From: Yersinia massiliensis
GTDB taxonomy: Bacteria > Pseudomonadota > Gammaproteobacteria > Enterobacterales > Enterobacteriaceae
Assembly: GCF_003048255.1 (NCBI RefSeq)
Contig: NZ_CP028487.1
Span: 2,790,001 to 2,854,000 of the forward strand
Direction of reading: 5' to 3'
Length of the DNA: 64,000 bases
In this document: piece by piece, positions 9,558 to 18,362 of the stretch
How positions within the stretch are numbered: the stretch's first letter is position 1
Layout of the letters: every line of letters begins with the position of its first letter
Notes under the pieces: generated by a model
Told to the model about the DNA's origin: nothing
What the model saw: only the letters and a program-made list of their open reading frames with translations
The model's database searches: none
Translations under genes and position numbers: made by a program

Positions 9558-11087
9558 ATGATGTCAGGAAAATACTCCGCGGAAACCCAACACGCCGCAA
9601 AGAAACGTTGGTTAGATTCTCATGATGCTGGCTACCACAAAAGTATGGGGCGGCGTCACATACAGATGATAGCTATTGGAGGATCTATTGGTACTGGGCT
9701 CTTTTTGGGTACAGGTGCCCGTCTTCAAATGGCGGGCCCAGCACTCGCAATTGTCTATCTCATATGTGGCATTTTCTCGTTTTTTATTCTCAGAGCTCTC
9801 GGTGAACTCATCCTACACCGCCCTTCAAGTGGCAGTTTTGTTTCATACGCTAGAGAGTTTTTAGGCGAAAAAGCGTCTTATGTTGCTGGTTGGATGTATT
9901 TCCTCAACTGGGCCATGACAGGGATTGTTGATATTACTGCCGTTGCACTTTATATGCATTATTGGGGGTCATTCTCCGATGTTCCTCAGTGGTTATTTGC
10001 TCTCGGTGCGCTATCTATTGTCGCGACCATGAATATGATTGGTGTGAAATGGTTTGCTGAAATGGAATTCTGGTTTGCCTTAATCAAGGTCGCCGCTATT
10101 GCAATATTTCTAGCCGTCGGAGTGATATTCCTTGGCACAGGCCAGAGTGTTGCAGGACATCCGACAGGTATGCATCTTATAACCGATAATGGTGGGTTCT
10201 TCCCTCATGGGTTATTACCTGCATTGATACTAGTTCAAGGTGTCATCTTCGCTTTCGCCGGTATTGAATTAATTGGTACAGCGGCAGGCGAATGCAAAGA
10301 TCCGGAAAAAATGCTACCTAAGGCCATTAATAGCGTTATTTGGCGCATCGGCCTGTTTTACGTTGGTTCCGTCGTGCTATTAGTTTGTTTGCTACCCTGG
10401 AATGCTTATCAGGCAGGCCAAAGCCCCTTTGTGACATTCTTCAGCAATTTAGGTGTCCCATACATTGGTAGTATTATGAATATTGTAGTGCTATCAGCCG
10501 CACTTTCCAGCCTGAACTCCGGGCTTTACTCCACGGGCCGCATTCTACGCTCACTGTCTATGGGGGGATCTGCCCCTAAATTCATGTCCAAAATGAGCCA
10601 ACAGTCTGTTCCTTATGCTGGGATATTGGTCACCGTAGGTATTTATGTCTTTGGTGTACTACTGAACTATCTTGTTCCATCACAAGTATTTGAAATTGTC
10701 CTTAATATTGCCTCTTTAGGTATTATCAGCACTTGGGCATTTATTATTGTTTGCCAGATGAAATTACGACAAGCAATCAAACAAGGAACGGCCAAACCCG
10801 TCTCCTTTAAAATGCCCGGCGCCCCCGTAACATCCTGGCTGACACTTCTCTTTTTATTAGGTGTATTAGTGATGATGGCTTTTGACTACCCGAATGGAAC
10901 TTGGACTATCGCCACAGTTCCAGTGGTCGCTATATTGCTCACTGCAGGTTGGTTCAGCTTACGCAAACGCGCTAGCGAAGTTGCTGCGGCCCCCGTTGAT
11001 GCAACATCGCAAGATGCTTCCTTCAAAGAATCTGGGGCACAGAAAATAGTGCCTAAAGAACTATATAAGCAAGAGTCAGCAGGTTAA
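9558..11087 (+). CDS. ansP: L-asparagine permease AnsP
   Basis: Inner-membrane amino acid:H+ symporter of the APC superfamily (AAT group) that imports L-asparagine. The N-terminal signature IAIGGSIGTGLFLGTG begins the first helix, followed by GPALAIVYLICG and ALGELILHRPSSGSFVSYA. Twelve hydrophobic segments are apparent, with soluble tails at both ends. The sequence closely parallels my memory of E. coli AnsP (499 aa against 509 here), including GTAAGECKDPEKM and ILRSLSMGGSAP. Two ATGs begin the ORF after AATAGGGAAAT; either could be used. Confidence 0.92.
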   Translation: MMSGKYSAETQHAAKKRWLDSHDAGYHKSMGRRHIQMIAIGGSIGTGLFLGTGARLQMAGPALAIVYLICGIFSFFILRALGELILHRPSSGSFVSYAREFLGEKASYVAGWMYFLNWAMTGIVDITAVALYMHYWGSFSDVPQWLFALGALSIVATMNMIGVKWFAEMEFWFALIKVAAIAIFLAVGVIFLGTGQSVAGHPTGMHLITDNGGFFPHGLLPALILVQGVIFAFAGIELIGTAAGECKDPEKMLPKAINSVIWRIGLFYVGSVVLLVCLLPWNAYQAGQSPFVTFFSNLGVPYIGSIMNIVVLSAALSSLNSGLYSTGRILRSLSMGGSAPKFMSKMSQQSVPYAGILVTVGIYVFGVLLNYLVPSQVFEIVLNIASLGIISTWAFIIVCQMKLRQAIKQGTAKPVSFKMPGAPVTSWLTLLFLLGVLVMMAFDYPNGTWTIATVPVVAILLTAGWFSLRKRASEVAAAPVDATSQDASFKESGAQKIVPKELYKQESAG

Positions 11088-11100
11088 TACGTTAATCGCT

Positions 11101-11148
11101 CAATTCAGCCATTGGGTTGCTACACACCTACTGGCTGAATTGAATTTT
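11101..11148 (+). terminator. Terminator after ansP
   Basis: CAATTCAGCCA (11101-11111) pairs with TGGCTGAATTG (11132-11142), followed by AATTTT. It lies between the convergent ansP and DUF488 genes. Confidence 0.6.
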
Positions 11149-11161
11149 ATGCATCATCTGC

Positions 11162-11524
11162 TCAATCAAGTTTGCTCAAAAGAAAATCACGTAACACCAT
11201 GGCATGGTTTTGCTCTGTATCTCTACTGCCGTAGAGCAAAGTGATTGGGTGCTGTTTTAGCACCTCCAGTAAAGGTTGCCATGCATTTGAGTTATTAAGT
11301 TGAGTCTGATAGCGCACCACAAATTCAGGCCAATTCAAACATTGATGGAACCATTTCCGCAGTTCATTTTCAGGAGCCACCTCTTTTAGCCATACAACAC
11401 CGTCCAAACGGGTTTTACTGATGCCTCGTGGCCAAAGGCGGTCAACCATAAAAGTATTCGCTTTGTAAGGTGGGTGCACATCATAAATGCGTTGTAACAT
11501 AATCCTATTTGCGCTCACAGCCAT
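11162..11524 (-). CDS. yeaO: DUF488 family protein (YeaO-like)
   Basis: Small soluble protein of the DUF488 family. Visible family marks are the VDRLWPRGISK block near residue 28, a W-L-K-E-V-A-P segment, and the C-terminal LLYGSRDTEQNHA stretch. Its biochemical role is not established. The annotated ATG sits very close to AAGGGAG; the third codon, GTG, or an ATG at 11500 would have better spacing, so the start is uncertain by up to eight residues. Confidence 0.8.
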   Translation of the reverse strand: MAVSANRIMLQRIYDVHPPYKANTFMVDRLWPRGISKTRLDGVVWLKEVAPENELRKWFHQCLNWPEFVVRYQTQLNNSNAWQPLLEVLKQHPITLLYGSRDTEQNHAMVLRDFLLSKLD

Positions 11525-11724
11525 CTCCCTTCACTTTTTTAGTTCATTTATGCATATTATCAGCTCACTGTAATGTGGTTAATACTTAACCATCAGAATT
11601 AAAATATTCGCCACAAAACTGCTGAAATAAGTTTGGGATGCCTAACGCCAGAGTGAATGATAGTGATTTCTTCATCAATACTGACATGTTATATTCGCTT
11701 CAACTGAATCATTGGTGAACATAA

Positions 11725-12750
11725 ATGACGACTGTACCGATTAATACCACCAGACAGATGAAACAAAAAAACGTTATGCTGGTAATGAGTACGTTAAAAT
11801 CACTGATATCAGCGACCAAAAGCGATATTGCGAGCCACACCGGCCTCAGTTTAGCAACGTGCGGCACAATTTTGAATGAACTGTGCGCTAAACATGAGAT
11901 TATCGAAGAGTCTCTTGATGAATCACGTGGTGGTCGGCCCGCGAAACGTTACAAATATAACTCTAACTACTTTAGTGTATTAAGTATTTATGTTGAAGGG
12001 ACCGATGGCTCAGGTGTTATATCCTCACGTCTGATTTCTGCTGACAATAAGACCATTGAAGAATGCGACGAAGATTATTGTGACTTCACCCATGAAATGC
12101 TGTTAAGTCACATTCAAAGAGTTATTGATAAAAATAATAATATCAAAGCGATAGGTTTGGGGTTACCAGGGGTTATTGTTGAGGGAAATGTACTTTCCTG
12201 CGATATTACTCACCTAGAAGGATTGGCTATTACGGATATGTTAAGTGTCAAATTTGGTATATTTGTCCAAGTCGGCAATGACATAAATTATGCGGCATAT
12301 GGTTTTTACCGGAATAATTGCAGCAATATTGAAGCTCCTATTGCTTATATTTATATGCCAGAAAGGCATTGCGCTGGATGTGGCATTGTTATTTCTGGAC
12401 AGATGCTAAGAGGCGCAAGCCAATTTGCTGGTGAAGTCTCAAAATTACCCTTTTATGATGATTTGACCGAAAGCATAAATATCACCATCTCAAACTCACT
12501 CGTCTTAGAGAGGCTCATCCATATCACCTCATCATTAATTGCAGTGATAAACCCTGCCACCATTGCCATATCTGGCGAGCAAGTCACTCAACATTCTAGT
12601 GAAGTTATCTCTAGTGAATTATTAAAAAGGTTTGATAAACAGCACATACCTCATTTTGTTTATCGGAATAATATCAAAACTGATTATCATAATGGTATTT
12701 CTGAATACACCCTCGATGCTTTCAATAACTTCCGTATTTTTGATATTTAA
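11725..12750 (+). CDS. ROK-family transcriptional regulator
   Basis: Repressor-type ROK protein (NagC/Mlc relatives). A winged helix-turn-helix spans about residues 25-75 (KSDIASHTGLSLATCGTILN, then the wing with GGRPAKRY). The sugar-kinase-like ROK domain follows with GLGLPGVIV and VGNDINYAA. The usual ROK zinc motif C-x-C-G-x-x-G-C-x-E after the GHxxxx segment is not present; only an isolated CAGCG lies earlier. It is transcribed toward the MFS gene starting 260 bases on, which it probably regulates with the phosphatase gene. Confidence 0.8.
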   Translation: MTTVPINTTRQMKQKNVMLVMSTLKSLISATKSDIASHTGLSLATCGTILNELCAKHEIIEESLDESRGGRPAKRYKYNSNYFSVLSIYVEGTDGSGVISSRLISADNKTIEECDEDYCDFTHEMLLSHIQRVIDKNNNIKAIGLGLPGVIVEGNVLSCDITHLEGLAITDMLSVKFGIFVQVGNDINYAAYGFYRNNCSNIEAPIAYIYMPERHCAGCGIVISGQMLRGASQFAGEVSKLPFYDDLTESINITISNSLVLERLIHITSSLIAVINPATIAISGEQVTQHSSEVISSELLKRFDKQHIPHFVYRNNIKTDYHNGISEYTLDAFNNFRIFDI

Positions 12751-13010
12751 GATCTTAACAACTTCTGCATGTCCCACTTATTTCAGAGACAACCAACACC
12801 TCTTAGCAGTAAAAAACACTGCCACTGAGCAGTGACTATCCCTGCCCTTCAGTGACACATTTTATTGCACTTCACTCACCAAGAATGTTCTTGACACGAT
12901 AGGCTCAAACAATATATTTTATTACTTACTAAAAGTCTTTTATTAACTAATTGTACCTTGATTGCTCATTCTCATAAGATAACAATCATCCCGAGTAAGG
13001 TCATAACTAA

Positions 13011-14180
13011 ATGTCTACCTCTACCCTCTATTACCCTTTGAATTCTCAGGCTAAACGTGTCGCCACTAGAGCGATTTTCTTCGTTGCTGGCTTTGCAATG
13101 GGCCTTTGGGCATCTCTAGTACCTTACGCGCAAAAAAGGCTTAATTTCGATGCGGGCTCATTGGGCATGTTGTTACTCTGCTTAGGTACCGGCTCATTGC
13201 TTGCGATGCTTTTTTCAGGAAAGCTGATCGGCCGTTTTGGCTGTAAAAAGATAATGCTCTTGGGTATCGCACTAACCTGCTTTTTTTTACCCACATTGGC
13301 CTTTATTGACCAATTTCCCTTAATGGCACTTTGCCTGTTCTTTTTTGGTGCTGGCATTGGTTTGGTTGATGTTGCCGTCAATGTTCAAGGATCTATGGTT
13401 GAACAATCCTCTGATAAGCCCCTTATGTCAGGTTTTCACTGCTTATTTAGTGTCGGGTCAATTGCTGGTGCGGGAGGTGGCGCAATACTCTTTACCATTG
13501 GCTTAATGCCCTTAACCGTGACATTTATATCTATCGCAGTGATCGTGATTATCACCTCTGTTGTATTGAACGATTTAATTCCTTTTGGCGATCATAAAGA
13601 GCCAAGTGAGACTGTTACAACAAAACCGCGGCCTAATTTTAGGCTCTACTTTATGGCTCTGATGTGCATGATATGTTTCATGGCAGAAGGTGCTGTATTG
13701 GATTGGGGGGGCGTATTCCTGACCAATGATCGTGGTCTTGATGTCGCCCATGCTGGTTGGGGGTTTGCAATATTCGGTGGCGCCATGTCGGTAATGCGTT
13801 TTACGGGCGATAAAGTTGTCAGTCTGTTAGGCCGCAAACATGTTCTGATTATCAGCAGTATTTTTGCCATGGTGGGTTATGCCATTGCCGTTATTTTTCC
13901 TGACTGGCGGTTCACCCTGCTTGGCTTTGCGCTGGTTGGCGTTGGGGCCGCAAATATTGTCCCAGTACTCATAACACTAGCAAGTCAGGAGAAAGTCATG
14001 CCCGTCAATATGTCTGTTGCGATGGTCGCTACGATGGGCTATTTCGGTGTGTTAGGTGGCCCTGCACTGATCGGTTTTATTGCCCATTTAACGGATCTTT
14101 ATATTGCATTTTCAATCGTCTCGCTGACATTCCTAATCATCGCGATCGGGGCTTTTAAGTTGAAATACACCCATGACTAA
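13011..14180 (+). CDS. ybjJ: MFS transporter (YbjJ-like)
   Basis: Twelve-helix major facilitator with a typical first-half loop GKLIGRFGCKKIM and VDVAVNVQGSMVEQ in helix 4, as in E. coli YbjJ and fucose/glucose-permease-like carriers. Substrate unknown. In E. coli ybjJ lies beside ybjI, and the same pairing occurs here with a YbjI homologue 170 bases downstream, which supports the identity. A terminator separates the two genes. Confidence 0.75.
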   Translation: MSTSTLYYPLNSQAKRVATRAIFFVAGFAMGLWASLVPYAQKRLNFDAGSLGMLLLCLGTGSLLAMLFSGKLIGRFGCKKIMLLGIALTCFFLPTLAFIDQFPLMALCLFFFGAGIGLVDVAVNVQGSMVEQSSDKPLMSGFHCLFSVGSIAGAGGGAILFTIGLMPLTVTFISIAVIVIITSVVLNDLIPFGDHKEPSETVTTKPRPNFRLYFMALMCMICFMAEGAVLDWGGVFLTNDRGLDVAHAGWGFAIFGGAMSVMRFTGDKVVSLLGRKHVLIISSIFAMVGYAIAVIFPDWRFTLLGFALVGVGAANIVPVLITLASQEKVMPVNMSVAMVATMGYFGVLGGPALIGFIAHLTDLYIAFSIVSLTFLIIAIGAFKLKYTHD

Positions 14181-14267
14181 TCGTGATTCTATCGAGATAA
14201 AGCTCGTGGAATTTTAACCTTACTATTTTAATAAATTTAAAGTGCAACTGAGTAGGTAAATTTACCG

Positions 14268-14296
14268 GCTAGCAGAAGTATGCTAGCTTTTTTTTA
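14268..14296 (+). terminator. Terminator after ybjJ-like gene
   Basis: GCTAGCA (14268-14274) pairs with TGCTAGC (14281-14287), followed by nine T. It lies between the MFS gene and the phosphatase gene, so the latter probably also has its own promoter. Confidence 0.85.
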
Positions 14297-14353
14297 GAAA
14301 AATTATGCCAAGATATCTTCTATTAGTTTTATTTAGTGAAAGAGGAGAACGAA

Positions 14354-15166
14354 ATGAGCATCAAAATTATTGCTGTCGACATGGATGGAACCTTCCTCAA
14401 CGATCAGATGAGTTTTGATCGGAAGAGATTCAGTGCGCAATATTCACAATTAAAAGAACGTGGCATAAAATTTGTTGTCGCCAGCGGTAATCAATATTAT
14501 CAGTTAATTTCTTTTTTTCCTGACATTGCACATGAAATCGCTTTTGTTGCTGAGAATGGTGCCTATGTCAGCAATCAGAATACTGAAGTTTTTTGTGGCG
14601 AGATCACTCGTGATGATTGCGATAAAGTGTTAAAAATACTGCTTCCAATCCCCTATCTGGATGTGATTCTTTGCGGTAAAGAAGGGGCATATATGCTCAC
14701 TTCATCGGATAAAAGCTTCTACACCATGATGAATCAATACTATCATCGTCTCGAAATCATTGATGATTTTAAGCAAGTTACCGAACCTGCTTTTAAATTC
14801 GCCATAAGCTTACCTGATGAGAAATTACAGGATTTCATGGTGTTCATTGAACATGAATTAGCCGGTATTGTGACGCCTGTATCCAGCGGGCATGGCTCTG
14901 TTGACTTGATAATACCAGGGGTTCACAAAGCTAATGGGATCAAGTTACTGCAGAATATTTGGGGAGTGAAAGACGAAGAAGTCGTCACTTTTGGTGATGG
15001 CGGTAATGATGTTGAAATGTTGCAATACGCCGGTTTTAGCCATGCCATGGCAAATGCTCCCGATAGAATTAAGAAATTAGCAAAATATCAGGCTGGATCA
15101 AATAATGACGCAGGAGTACTCAATGTTATTGATAAAGTCTTAAGAAATGAGCCGCCTTTTGTATAG
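14354..15166 (+). CDS. ybjI: HAD-superfamily phosphatase YbjI
   Basis: Cof-type HAD hydrolase acting on phosphorylated small molecules; the E. coli homologue is linked to flavin-pathway phosphates. Motif I is DMDGTFL at residues 9-15, motif II is ASGNQYY, and motif III/IV is FGDGGNDVEML. The SGHGSVDLIIPGVHKANG segment closely matches E. coli YbjI. I start at ATG 14354 because GAGGAG lies at ideal spacing; the GTG 18 bases earlier is poorer. Confidence 0.9.
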   Translation: MSIKIIAVDMDGTFLNDQMSFDRKRFSAQYSQLKERGIKFVVASGNQYYQLISFFPDIAHEIAFVAENGAYVSNQNTEVFCGEITRDDCDKVLKILLPIPYLDVILCGKEGAYMLTSSDKSFYTMMNQYYHRLEIIDDFKQVTEPAFKFAISLPDEKLQDFMVFIEHELAGIVTPVSSGHGSVDLIIPGVHKANGIKLLQNIWGVKDEEVVTFGDGGNDVEMLQYAGFSHAMANAPDRIKKLAKYQAGSNNDAGVLNVIDKVLRNEPPFV

Positions 15167-15180
15167 AGATAGTATTAGAT

Positions 15181-15208
15181 GGCGGGAATCATTCCCGCCT
15201 ATTTTTTT
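15181..15208 (+). terminator. Terminator after ybjI
   Basis: GGCGGGA at 15181-15187 pairs with TCCCGCC ending at 15199, followed by TATTTTTTT. A strong, short GC-rich hairpin 14 bases after the stop. Confidence 0.85.
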
Positions 15209-15237
15209 AAGGCTTAAAATCAGATATCACATCGTGA

Positions 15238-15951
15238 TCAATAGTATTCTGTTTTATATATTGCCGTATAGACTTCGATGACTTTACCATCCGGTGCCAT
15301 GCTTTCTATTTTACAGGATGTCGGGTTTCCATATGAATCAGTCGCACAATCTCTTTTTGTAGCAAGTAGCAACTTTTCATCTTCGTAAATTTTAGTTTTA
15401 TAATTAAATAGTTTTTTATCGCTATCACTGACCTCAGCCACTATTTTAAACGTCTTACCGTTATCATAACTCATGTCGACAATAGGGAATCCATTGTCGC
15501 TATACTCGTAATGTTTTTTAATCACATCAGAGTCAGCCATTTTGACGTCTGTGACAAACCCCTTCTCATTAGTGATGACACTAACGTTCCCACTTACAGT
15601 TTGCAGAATGTTGCATTTATCATTTAAGACAAGTTGTTTTTCTTTAGTTTTACTATCAACTAGGTAATGTCCTTCTTTCACATAATCTAAATCGACTTCC
15701 TGCGTTGGTGTTCTCAGTTGAAGGACGGTAAAACAACCATCCTGATTAATCTCGGCGTGCGCCTCAGAATAGACATCCCCCTTTGCATCTAGCATTTTTT
15801 GAGTCACCGATTTTACTGGACCTTGTATTGGATCAAACCCAAATATGTTCGAATAACTCGCAACGTTTGCTGTGAAGATGAGTGGCTCGTGCCCCCTATC
15901 GCAGGCAGTTAAAGCAAAAGCCAGCAAAAAAACACTTAAAATCCGTCCCAT
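15238..15951 (-). CDS. ynfC: YnfC-family lipoprotein
   Basis: Predicted outer- or inner-membrane lipoprotein of the UPF0257/YnfC family; function unknown. The N-terminus is a hydrophobic signal ending in lipobox LTAC at about residues 14-17. Family-like blocks follow: a FDPIQGPVKSVTQ segment, an internal Cys in the DGCF motif, and a C-terminal YKTEYY end. Length 237 fits the family. Start taken as ATG 15951; an in-frame TTG just before it is unlikely. Confidence 0.8.
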   Translation of the reverse strand: MGRILSVFLLAFALTACDRGHEPLIFTANVASYSNIFGFDPIQGPVKSVTQKMLDAKGDVYSEAHAEINQDGCFTVLQLRTPTQEVDLDYVKEGHYLVDSKTKEKQLVLNDKCNILQTVSGNVSVITNEKGFVTDVKMADSDVIKKHYEYSDNGFPIVDMSYDNGKTFKIVAEVSDSDKKLFNYKTKIYEDEKLLLATKRDCATDSYGNPTSCKIESMAPDGKVIEVYTAIYKTEYY

Positions 15952-16059
15952 CAATTACTATTCCTATAATAATCAGTAGCCACACTGTAGCAGGAGTGGC
16001 ATAAAAACCATGAGACGAACACCTAAAACCTTAAAAATATTCACTACCCATCCCTCAAA

Positions 16060-16090
16060 TGCAAAAGGCCCACTAAAGTGAGCCTTAAAA
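16060..16090 (-). terminator. Terminator after DUF1120 gene
   Basis: AAGGCCCACT (from 16065) pairs with AGTGAGCCTT (to 16086), allowing one mismatch. On the minus strand it is followed by TTTTGC. Confidence 0.6.
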
Positions 16091-16107
16091 TACGGTAGTG
16101 TTTGTTC

Positions 16108-16746
16108 TTAGATGCCAAAGGCAAAGTTTAGTGTTACTGACCCATCGAGTTCAGTATCTTCCGTAATAGGACCATTCATTATGGAAGTCGGTGCTAACAT
16201 AGGGCTAACGATAATATCTGCACTGAAGACTTTACCCGCTGACTGAGTATTATCCGCGGATGCCCAACCCGTCGATTGACCATTCTTATACAGCGTTGCT
16301 GCTGTGACAGCGGTAAAGGTTCCTGTTGAAGCACTAAATAATTTTGATGAAATCCCATCGACTAAAGCATTTTGTAAAACAAGCGTATAACTGCCTATTT
16401 TTCCAGTGCCATTCACCATACCTAAGCCATAAGTACTTGTGCTTGGTGGATACATAGAGTCATCGCGGTTATCTATCGGTTTTATATTCAAATAGGTTGT
16501 TGCATCACATGTGACGACCCAGTTTTTAGTCATTGGGGTTAAATTCGCAACACCAGTACTGGACACTTGAGTTGAACTAATTTTACCGAAATTATAAATA
16601 CCATTATCAGGTGCACTGACATCGCATGTAGGGACTTTAAGTGTGCCTTTTACTTTCAATTCAGCAACAGGTGGGACGGCATATGCCGTAGCAATGCTGA
16701 AAAGCAAAGAAGATAATACAGTTAATTTAATTAGCTGCTGTTTCAT
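16108..16746 (-). CDS. DUF1120 fimbrial-like secreted protein
   Basis: A cleavable signal peptide is clear (KQQLIKLTVLSSLLF then ATAYA, cleavage near residue 23). The mature part begins with a fimbrillin-like LKVKGTLKVPTCDV strand and has a paired Cys in VVTCDATTY, as in DUF1120 proteins (YhcF/GltF neighbours). It ends with the beta-strand pattern DGSVTLNFAFGI seen in donor-strand subunits. No chaperone or usher gene is nearby, so an assembled fimbria is not supported here. Confidence 0.75.
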   Translation of the reverse strand: MKQQLIKLTVLSSLLFSIATAYAVPPVAELKVKGTLKVPTCDVSAPDNGIYNFGKISSTQVSSTGVANLTPMTKNWVVTCDATTYLNIKPIDNRDDSMYPPSTSTYGLGMVNGTGKIGSYTLVLQNALVDGISSKLFSASTGTFTAVTAATLYKNGQSTGWASADNTQSAGKVFSADIIVSPMLAPTSIMNGPITEDTELDGSVTLNFAFGI

Positions 16747-16860
16747 TCATATATCCATATGTGGTTCTAAACCACACAAAATCAATAATGGCCAGATACG
16801 ACGAAAAACACAGTCATGATGCTATGCACCAAGGACTCTGTATTATTTTATGAGTGTATT

Positions 16861-17109
16861 ATGACCATTCAGTTGATTTTTAATATCAGAGACCGAGCCT
16901 ATTCGTGTAGGAATTTTCTTGTAATGAGTGATGCTAATCCTGCGATTGCTGAAGCTTATGATTCTGTAGTTCAAAAGTTATATCAGCACTTGCTAGATGC
17001 CTATATTAATCATCCTGATGATTTACAGTCAGCGGAGCAACCCTTTACTAATGGGTTATCAATCTCACGACAGGTTAAGGACAGAGCAATACAACTCGCC
17101 CAACAGTAA
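16861..17109 (+). CDS. Small hypothetical protein, 82 aa
   Basis: An open frame continues upstream to 16816, but ATG 16861 gives a more natural start (MTIQLIFNIRD). There is no strong ribosome binding site. The product looks soluble and mildly acidic, with an amphipathic C-terminal helix. I do not recognise it. It lies against a decayed gene and the attachment site, so it may itself be a fragment. Confidence 0.4.
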   Translation: MTIQLIFNIRDRAYSCRNFLVMSDANPAIAEAYDSVVQKLYQHLLDAYINHPDDLQSAEQPFTNGLSISRQVKDRAIQLAQQ

Positions 17110-17111
17110 AC

Positions 17112-17252
17112 AGCCAGCATATCTCAGCACGGCTACCAGACACTCCAATTTTTGGCGTTTACTCGACTTATGAATCTGATGCTACCGGCTTCTATGATTT
17201 AACCGTTGGCTTATCTGTTGATAAGCCAAACAGCGAGTTAGGCGGGCTTTAA
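17112..17252 (+). pseudogene. Remnant of a GyrI-like effector-binding domain gene
   Basis: Reading the frame that ends at TAA 17250-17252 gives about 45 residues, including PDTPIFGVYSTYESDATGFY followed by DLTVGLSV. That pattern (a Y-G-V-Y-x-x-Y-E-S-D stretch followed by a V-G strand) is typical of the C-terminal half of AraC-associated GyrI-like domains. No start or DNA-binding part remains in any frame, so this is a truncated leftover next to attL. Confidence 0.6.
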
Positions 17253-17300
17253 AAATCACGGAAGCCGAAGCCTCCGTGAGATATTGCACTCAATATGCAA

Positions 17301-17464
17301 TTACATATGCTGAATAATGGCGTCGCCAAACTCACTGCATTTCAACAGTTTAGCGCCGTCCATCAGACGTTCGAAATCGTAAGTCACTGTCTTGGCCTGA
17401 ATCGCGCCTTCGGTGCCTTTGATAATTAAATCAGCCGCTTCGAACCAGCCCATATGACGCAACA
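17301..17464 (-). pseudogene. Displaced 3' end of icd (attL side)
   Basis: This stretch repeats the last 164 bases of the intact icd gene at 58718-58881. It encodes the same C-terminus, ending IIQHM, with TAA as the stop where the intact copy has TGA. There are five base differences in 164, one of them in the stop codon and the rest synonymous. It is the original chromosomal end cut off by phage integration. It has no start and cannot be expressed as a full protein. Confidence 0.95.
17428..17464. repeat. attL core (37-bp identity with attR)
   Basis: A 37-base block within the icd coding sequence is identical to 58845-58881. Upstream identity breaks at T17427 versus C58844, and downstream at G17465 versus T58882. 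Strand exchange must have occurred inside this block. The phage uses icd, the same attachment locus known for e14 and phage 21. Confidence 0.9.
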
Positions 17465-17473
17465 GTAGATAGA

Positions 17474-17521
17474 CCAAAAGCCAGTAACCACATGATTAGT
17501 AAATGGTTACTGGCTTTTTTA
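17474..17521. terminator. Strong bidirectional terminator inside attL
   Basis: A 14-bp perfect stem, AAAGCCAGTAACCA (17477-17490) with TGGTTACTGGCTTT (17504-17517), is followed by TTT on the plus strand. It insulates the phage end from the host sequence. Confidence 0.85.
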
Positions 17522-17582
17522 TTCATAAAAACCGTCAAAAAATGATGCTTGCAACCCCTTGATTATCAAGCAAAGAAAAATA

Positions 17583-17594
17583 GTTTTGCAGAAG
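17583..17594 (+). repeat. Putative integrase arm-type site
   Basis: GTTTTGCAGAAG, the same 12-mer as found twice, plus one near-copy, beside attR at 58615-58650. All copies lie in the same orientation. Positions on both arms of the reconstructed attP fit lambda-type integrase arm sites. Confidence 0.6.
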
Positions 17595-17620
17595 GGCTTT
17601 TCAACCGAAAAAGAATTCAT

Positions 17621-17640
17621 TACTGTATATACAAACAGTA
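17621..17640. promoter_or_regulatory. LexA (SOS) box
   Basis: TACTGTATATACAAACAGTA contains the full CTGT-N8-ACAG core and matches the enterobacterial LexA consensus at nearly every flanking base. It lies 20 bases before the start of the first gene of the attL operon, where LexA would block transcription. Confidence 0.9.
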
Positions 17641-17659
17641 ATAAAAATTGAGAGGCATC

Positions 17660-17935
17660 ATGGCTAGAAATCCAAAAGACGAAATTAGCGGAATGCGGGA
17701 ACTGACTTCTTTTAATACCGAGCATAGCGCCTTTGGTAAGTTCATAATCATGCGCTCATCTTTCACAGACACCCTGACTGGGTTTAGGCACATTGAGCCA
17801 GAGGTTTACCCAGACCAACAAGTCATGATTCGTTTAGATGCCGCCAAGAAGCTTATCCGCGAACTACAGAGGCGCGTGGATTACATCGAATCGGGTATTG
17901 AGGACATTAACACCAAAACCCGCTATCACAGTTGA
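17660..17935 (+). CDS. Small SOS-controlled phage protein, 91 aa
   Basis: First gene after the LexA box. It begins at ATG 17660 with GAGAGG at good spacing. The C-terminal half has an amphipathic helix (LDAAKKLIRELQRRVDYIES) resembling small prophage proteins of the BssS type, but I cannot name it securely. It precedes the DinI-like gene by 10 bases, so both should be expressed in the SOS response. It could modulate host repair or the lytic decision. Confidence 0.75.
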   Translation: MARNPKDEISGMRELTSFNTEHSAFGKFIIMRSSFTDTLTGFRHIEPEVYPDQQVMIRLDAAKKLIRELQRRVDYIESGIEDINTKTRYHS

Positions 17936-17945
17936 AGGGGGATTT

Positions 17946-18185
17946 ATGCTACGTATCGAAGTGACCGTTGATAAAACCAAGAAATTACCCGCTGGCGCTC
18001 TATCAGCACTGGCCATCGAGTTTAATGATCGCGTAAAGCGTCGCTATCCAGAGGCTGAGGCTACAATAAGATTGGCAGGTATGGACGGGTTAACTGTATT
18101 CGGTGGGTCGCCTGACGACAAAGAAGTGATTCAGGAGATTTTGCAGGAAACGTGGGAAAGCGCGGATGATTGGTTTCAGGCTTGA
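17946..18185 (+). CDS. DinI-family protein, 79 aa
   Basis: Belongs to the DinI family, which binds RecA and modulates RecA filaments and LexA/UmuD cleavage. Its N-terminus (MLRIEVTVDKTKKLPAGAL) and C-terminus (ILQETWESADDWF) follow the family's most conserved blocks. The acidic C-terminal helix that mimics DNA in DinI is present. AAGGGGG precedes the ATG. Controlled with the preceding gene by the LexA box at 17621. Prophage copies may tune the host SOS response during induction. Confidence 0.92.
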   Translation: MLRIEVTVDKTKKLPAGALSALAIEFNDRVKRRYPEAEATIRLAGMDGLTVFGGSPDDKEVIQEILQETWESADDWFQA

Positions 18186-18362
18186 ATTACTCCTATCTGG
18201 CCGGTGACACACATCGGCCATTGCTCCCTCCTGATAAATCCCCAGTATTTGTGTTACAACTTATTCGATCTATGATGCTTAAAGAAAATTAAGGTTTGGT
18301 GTCCAGAATATTTAATTGTTCACCTGACCCAAGCTAGCCCATAGACAGCTTAAGGGGGCGCA

